A stretch of 8,459 nt of DNA from Acidimicrobiaceae bacterium (GTDB lineage: Bacteria > Actinomycetota > Acidimicrobiia > Acidimicrobiales > UBA10347), in assembly GCA_003485885.1 (NCBI GenBank), contig DNHM01000028.1, positions 1-8,459 on the forward strand, in the 5' to 3' direction. Made by a program: the position numbers and the translations under genes. Positions 5,887 through 8,459 of this stretch are shown here, in pieces. Under the pieces are notes generated by a model. It saw only the letters and a list, made by a program, of their open reading frames with translations. It ran no database searches and was not told the DNA's origin. The stretch's first letter is position 1; every line of letters starts with the position of its first letter.

Positions 5887-7149
5887 TTGAGCATGCGATC
5901 CACTGCTACGCAGGCAGCGAGAACCCGTCCAGGACTGCCGTCTCAGATGTCGATAGTGATCGCGTTCCTATTGGTCCTTTCGTGCGGGTCCGCTGCTGAC
6001 GGCGCCTCCCCACTCGCCTTGCCGACTGTCGACGTGATCCAGACTGCGGCGGTCGAGATGGACGTCTACAGCACCCGATCAGATGGGAAGGTACCAATCG
6101 TTGTGCTGCTGCACGGAGGCACTACTGAAGGCCGAATCCAGCTCGAACCGCTAGCCCGCACCTTGTCGCAAAGGGACCTGTTGGTCTTCGTTCCGCAATG
6201 GGATGCCATCCCTGATCTTGAGGTGTTCCGGGAGGACCCGGGTGCTGCTCTGCTCGGTCAGACTGTTGACGTTGTCTGCGCCGTACGCCAAGCCCGAGTG
6301 TCGGCGCCGGCATTGGGCGGTGACCCCGACCAACTGGTGCTGGTCGCTGATTCGCAAGCTGGCGCGGTCGCACTTCGGACCGCATTGTCACCTGGCGCAG
6401 CCTGGCCGGAGGCAGACTGCAATCCCACTATCGATCACGTGCCCGATTCGTTTGTGGGGCTCGCTGGCAACTACTCGGGCAGCCAGTACCGAAACCTCAT
6501 CACTCCGATCGAGCTGTGGGATCGGTTCGACCCGCTCCGGTTTGTCGGCTCCGACAACGACCTGCCCATAATCCTCGTCCACAGTCTCGGCGATTCAAGC
6601 GTCACTCCACAACAGTCCGTGAAGCTCGACCGTCTCCTTAGCGAGCGTGGTCATGACAGCACGCTGTTCGAGACGGACAACGGGCATGCAGGCGTGATCA
6701 GACCTGACACGTCGACTGGCATGTTCACGGCCGATCTCATCGAAGAGACTGCTCACGGGGTGGCTGCTACCACCTTGGCGGTCGGCCACGTGCGTGTTGG
6801 TTTCGGCGAAGATGGTTGTACCGCCGATCTGACTGCTCAGATCGACAACCACACAGCGTTCACGGTTGGGTTCACGAACGACTCCGAAACAACGGCATGG
6901 CTGCCTGTGTTCGAGGCGAACCGAGCAGCGGCACCGCTTCCTGAGACAGGTTCCGGCGGAGGACAACACTTCTCGACCCACCCGCCGTTCCTGGGTCACG
7001 TCGCCTTTCGGGAAGCCGATCCCGGCGTCGATGTAATGGCTACCCTTGCCATCTCCGAGCTCGACGATTGGATCGTGGCATGTGCTGTGCCCGACGAGAC
7101 CGGAATTGGGTTCACGATTTTCCCGGAGCTGCACCTTGGAAGCCCCTAA
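5887..7149 (+). CDS. Predicted exported alpha/beta-hydrolase with extra C-terminal domain
   Basis: 420 residues from TTG 5887 (ATG 5893 or ATG 5947 are alternatives). The N-terminus is a signal peptide: Arg-containing start, then MSIVIAFLLVLSCGSAADGAS (21-41). The C33 in VLSC is a marginal lipobox, so it may be a lipoprotein. Hydrolase landmarks follow in the right order: oxyanion loop LLHGG (74-78), nucleophile elbow VADSQAG with Ser156, acid GDSSVTP with Asp236, and NGHAG with His267. The nucleophile elbow is A-x-S-x-A rather than G-x-S-x-G. After about 290 the chain has an extra domain of roughly 130 residues with alternating strands (CTADLTAQIDNHTAFTVGF), probably a beta-sandwich, of unknown role. 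It likely hydrolyses an ester or similar bond outside the membrane; substrate unknown. There is no matching partner gene nearby. Confidence 0.75.
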   Translation: MSMRSTATQAARTRPGLPSQMSIVIAFLLVLSCGSAADGASPLALPTVDVIQTAAVEMDVYSTRSDGKVPIVVLLHGGTTEGRIQLEPLARTLSQRDLLVFVPQWDAIPDLEVFREDPGAALLGQTVDVVCAVRQARVSAPALGGDPDQLVLVADSQAGAVALRTALSPGAAWPEADCNPTIDHVPDSFVGLAGNYSGSQYRNLITPIELWDRFDPLRFVGSDNDLPIILVHSLGDSSVTPQQSVKLDRLLSERGHDSTLFETDNGHAGVIRPDTSTGMFTADLIEETAHGVAATTLAVGHVRVGFGEDGCTADLTAQIDNHTAFTVGFTNDSETTAWLPVFEANRAAAPLPETGSGGGQHFSTHPPFLGHVAFREADPGVDVMATLAISELDDWIVACAVPDETGIGFTIFPELHLGSP

Positions 7150-7268
7150 CGAGGCGACCTATCCCGCACTATCACCAGGCTCTACCGAAGACCTTGCTGC
7201 CAGCTCAGAGACGTCTACCCCTGTTACCCCCGTCGACCTATCAGGCGTGAGCGGTTCGAACAGCGGGC

Positions 7269-7916
7269 GTGGCCGAATCCACGGCGGGGTCTGGCCGAGC
7301 CGGAGCGAATAGAGCCGTTGTGGTAACCGCAAAACCCAGTGCGCTGGCCACCGGGAGTCGCTCGCTATGGGCTCAGCTGCAGTACCGATGGCCGGTGGGA
7401 CTGATTAGCGAGCTGCACTTTGAGGCAAAAGATCCAAACGAGGTCCAGCGCGCGACCCAGCAGGTGGCCGCAAGCAGACCCGGTGCCTGGGCCTTCCAAC
7501 GAACGCTTCACCCAATCGACAAGGCGCTGTACCGACTAACACAGGGCAGACTGACAGTGCTGGGCTTGATGGCTGGGCTGCCGGTCATCATGGTGACCAC
7601 GACCGGCGCCAAAACTGGCAAGGACCGGACAATGCCACTCGTGGGGATTCCGGTGGCCGACGATATTGCAGTCATCGGGTCGAACTTCGGCCAAAAGGCG
7701 ACACCAGGGTGGGTGTACAACCTGCGAGCCAAACCTGAGGCGACAATCGCATACGGCGCAGAGTCCGTCGAGGTAACGGCTCGCTCCGCAACCGAAGACG
7801 AGACAGAGCAAGCGTTTCAGGCCGGAGCTGCGTTCTACGCCGGCTTCCCGAAATATCGTGAGCGTGCGTCTCATCGCGAGATCGAGGTCTTCGTCCTCGA
7901 ACCTCGACAGACATAA
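7269..7916 (+). CDS. Nitroreductase family deazaflavin (F420)-dependent oxidoreductase
   Basis: Up to 215 residues from GTG 7269. The core from about 78 to 213 matches the Ddn-like split beta-barrel family: VIMVTTTGAKTGKDRTMPLV (106-125, the T-G-x-x-T-G-x-x-R-T phosphate-binding motif), IAVIGSNFGQKATPGW (133-148) and YNLRAKPEATI (150-160). Family members bind reduced F420 and reduce enones, quinones or nitro compounds; mycobacterial Ddn activates nitroimidazoles. The start is uncertain: no good ribosome binding site precedes GTG 7269, the first 30 residues look non-conserved, and GTG 7320 is another option. The N-terminal segment of about 45 residues (LWAQLQYRW to DPNEVQRATQQ) is longer than in minimal Ddn proteins. 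It lies 108-120 bp from both neighbours and is probably transcribed alone or weakly linked to them. Confidence 0.88.
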   Translation: MAESTAGSGRAGANRAVVVTAKPSALATGSRSLWAQLQYRWPVGLISELHFEAKDPNEVQRATQQVAASRPGAWAFQRTLHPIDKALYRLTQGRLTVLGLMAGLPVIMVTTTGAKTGKDRTMPLVGIPVADDIAVIGSNFGQKATPGWVYNLRAKPEATIAYGAESVEVTARSATEDETEQAFQAGAAFYAGFPKYRERASHREIEVFVLEPRQT

Positions 7917-7967
7917 CGATGGTCGGACTCCACAGCGTGGGCTGAAAAATCGTTGCAATGGCTTCGC

Positions 7968-7995
7968 CGTAATGATCATGCCTCGTTTCATTACG
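7968..7995. promoter_or_regulatory. Perfect 8-bp inverted repeat, candidate operator
   Basis: CGTAATGA (7968-7975) and TCATTACG (7988-7995) are exact reverse complements separated by 12 bp, giving 20 bp between arm centres, about two helical turns. The arms are A+T-rich in a G+C-rich background. The repeat ends 36 bp before ATG 8032 of the nitroreductase gene, where a dimeric repressor could block transcription. A separate palindrome CAGATCTG lies at 8002-8009. A transcript hairpin is the other reading, but no T-run follows. Confidence 0.4.
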
Positions 7996-8020
7996 TTTGC
8001 GCAGATCTGATCCGAACGAC

Positions 8021-8024
8021 AGGA
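8021..8024 (+). promoter_or_regulatory. Ribosome binding site AGGA of the nitroreductase gene
   Basis: AGGA is 7 nt before ATG 8032. It supports that start over GTG 8026 (too close) and over ATG 8056. Confidence 0.6.
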
Positions 8025-8031
8025 TGTGCAC

Positions 8032-8459
8032 ATGGCACAGGATGGACGTTTGGACATGACACTGAGCGAGGCCGTGTATTCGCTGCGAGCAATCCGGCGT
8101 CAGAAGCCCAACCCGATCCCTGACCAGGACATCCGCATGATTCTTGACGCAGCAATCCAAGCGCCCAACGGCGGCAATATGCAGCCATGGCACTTTCTCG
8201 TTGTGACCGACGCTTTATTGCGAGCCCAGTTTGCGCCGCTCTATCATGAGGCGTAGTGGGCCAAACGCCACGATTCAGGTTGGTATACCCCGGATGACCT
8301 TCCCGACGCCTACAAGGGCCCCATGCAACTCGCCGACGAAATCGGCAACTCGCCTGTGCTGATCTTCGTCTGTGCCCTGGCCAAAGGGGCAGCTGCAGCA
8401 AACTCCATCATTCCGTCAGTGCAGAACCTGTTACTCGCAGCCCGGGCCTTGGGTGTGGG
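8032..8459 (+). pseudogene. FMN nitroreductase family gene, interrupted by TAG and cut by window end
   Basis: From ATG 8032 the frame gives MTLSEAVYSLRAIRRQKP, the FMN-phosphate-binding S-x-R-x-I-R-R region (18-23), then AAIQAPNGGNMQPWHFLVV (40-58), typical of the NfsB/FRase-like nitroreductase fold. TAG at 8254-8256 ends the frame after YHEA. The same frame then continues without further stops to the window end, with recognisable family sequence: WAKRHDSGW, GNSPVLIFVC, and SIIPSVQNLLLAARALGVG, the helix that closes the FMN pocket in this family. An intact gene would be about 200 residues or more. Either this is a recent nonsense mutation or a sequence error; the high conservation after the stop shows that decay, if real, is very recent. 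It would have reduced nitro compounds or quinones with NAD(P)H. The 3' end lies outside the window. Confidence 0.8.
8254..8256 (+). other. In-frame premature TAG in the nitroreductase gene
   Basis: TAG sits between YHEA and WAKRHD. Single-base reversion to TGG would give HEAWWAKR, a plausible aromatic pair for this part of the family. The 67 codons after it remain open and conserved. Confidence 0.75.

Noticed and set aside
6595..7134. 179-codon antisense frame inside the hydrolase gene
   Set aside because: Its translation is Arg-, His- and Cys-rich and resembles no family, while the opposite strand shows a signal peptide and a complete triad. It is a G+C-driven shadow.
7536..8193. Two long antisense frames of 173 codons over the Ddn-like and nitroreductase genes
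   Set aside because: They overlap each other and genes with clear family motifs on the plus strand, and have no recognisable sequence.
1..8459. Defence system, CRISPR array, toxin-antitoxin pair or mobile element
   Set aside because: No spaced direct repeats, transposase, integrase, nuclease or toxin-like small gene pairs were seen on either strand.

Overview
The window reads as a high-G+C chromosomal contig, most likely from an actinomycetote. The protein types point this way: a mycofactocin-type (NDMA-dependent) zinc alcohol dehydrogenase, an ArsA/Get3-like ATPase pair of the mycobacterial kind, and a deazaflavin (F420)-type nitroreductase. An uncultured Acidimicrobiia-like lineage would fit, but the genus cannot be fixed from this sequence. 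No RNA gene, insertion sequence, CRISPR array or phage module was found.

Layout. Positions 1-795 hold the 3' part of a Kelch-repeat protein gene with an in-frame TGA. Tail-to-tail with it lies a zinc alcohol dehydrogenase (782-1894, minus), which is divergent from a short-chain dehydrogenase/reductase (1989-2753, plus) across a 94-bp shared promoter region. A 413-bp stretch follows (2754-3166) with no intact gene, but it contains a short relic of an AAA+ ATPase Walker B segment. Next come a MmcQ/YjbR family gene (3167-3547, plus) ending in a strong hairpin over its stop codon, and a convergent two-gene operon of ArsA-like ATPases (5519 to 3649, minus) joined by a 4-bp ATGA overlap. After a 367-bp intergenic region come a predicted exported alpha/beta-hydrolase (5887-7149), a deazaflavin-dependent nitroreductase-family protein (7269-7916), and a FMN nitroreductase-family gene (8032 to window end). 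That last gene is interrupted by an in-frame TAG.

How the genes may work together. The alcohol dehydrogenase and the SDR are plausibly co-regulated oxidoreductases of alcohol/ketone metabolism. The two ArsA-like proteins almost certainly act as one complex, and their P-loops deviate in complementary ways. The last two genes suggest a redox/detoxification neighbourhood.

No clearly new multi-gene system is visible. The most notable observations are two premature stops, each apparently replacing a tryptophan codon by one G-to-A change; the paired P-loop deviations in the ArsA-like operon; the AAA+ relic; and a perfect 8-bp inverted repeat upstream of the terminal nitroreductase gene.
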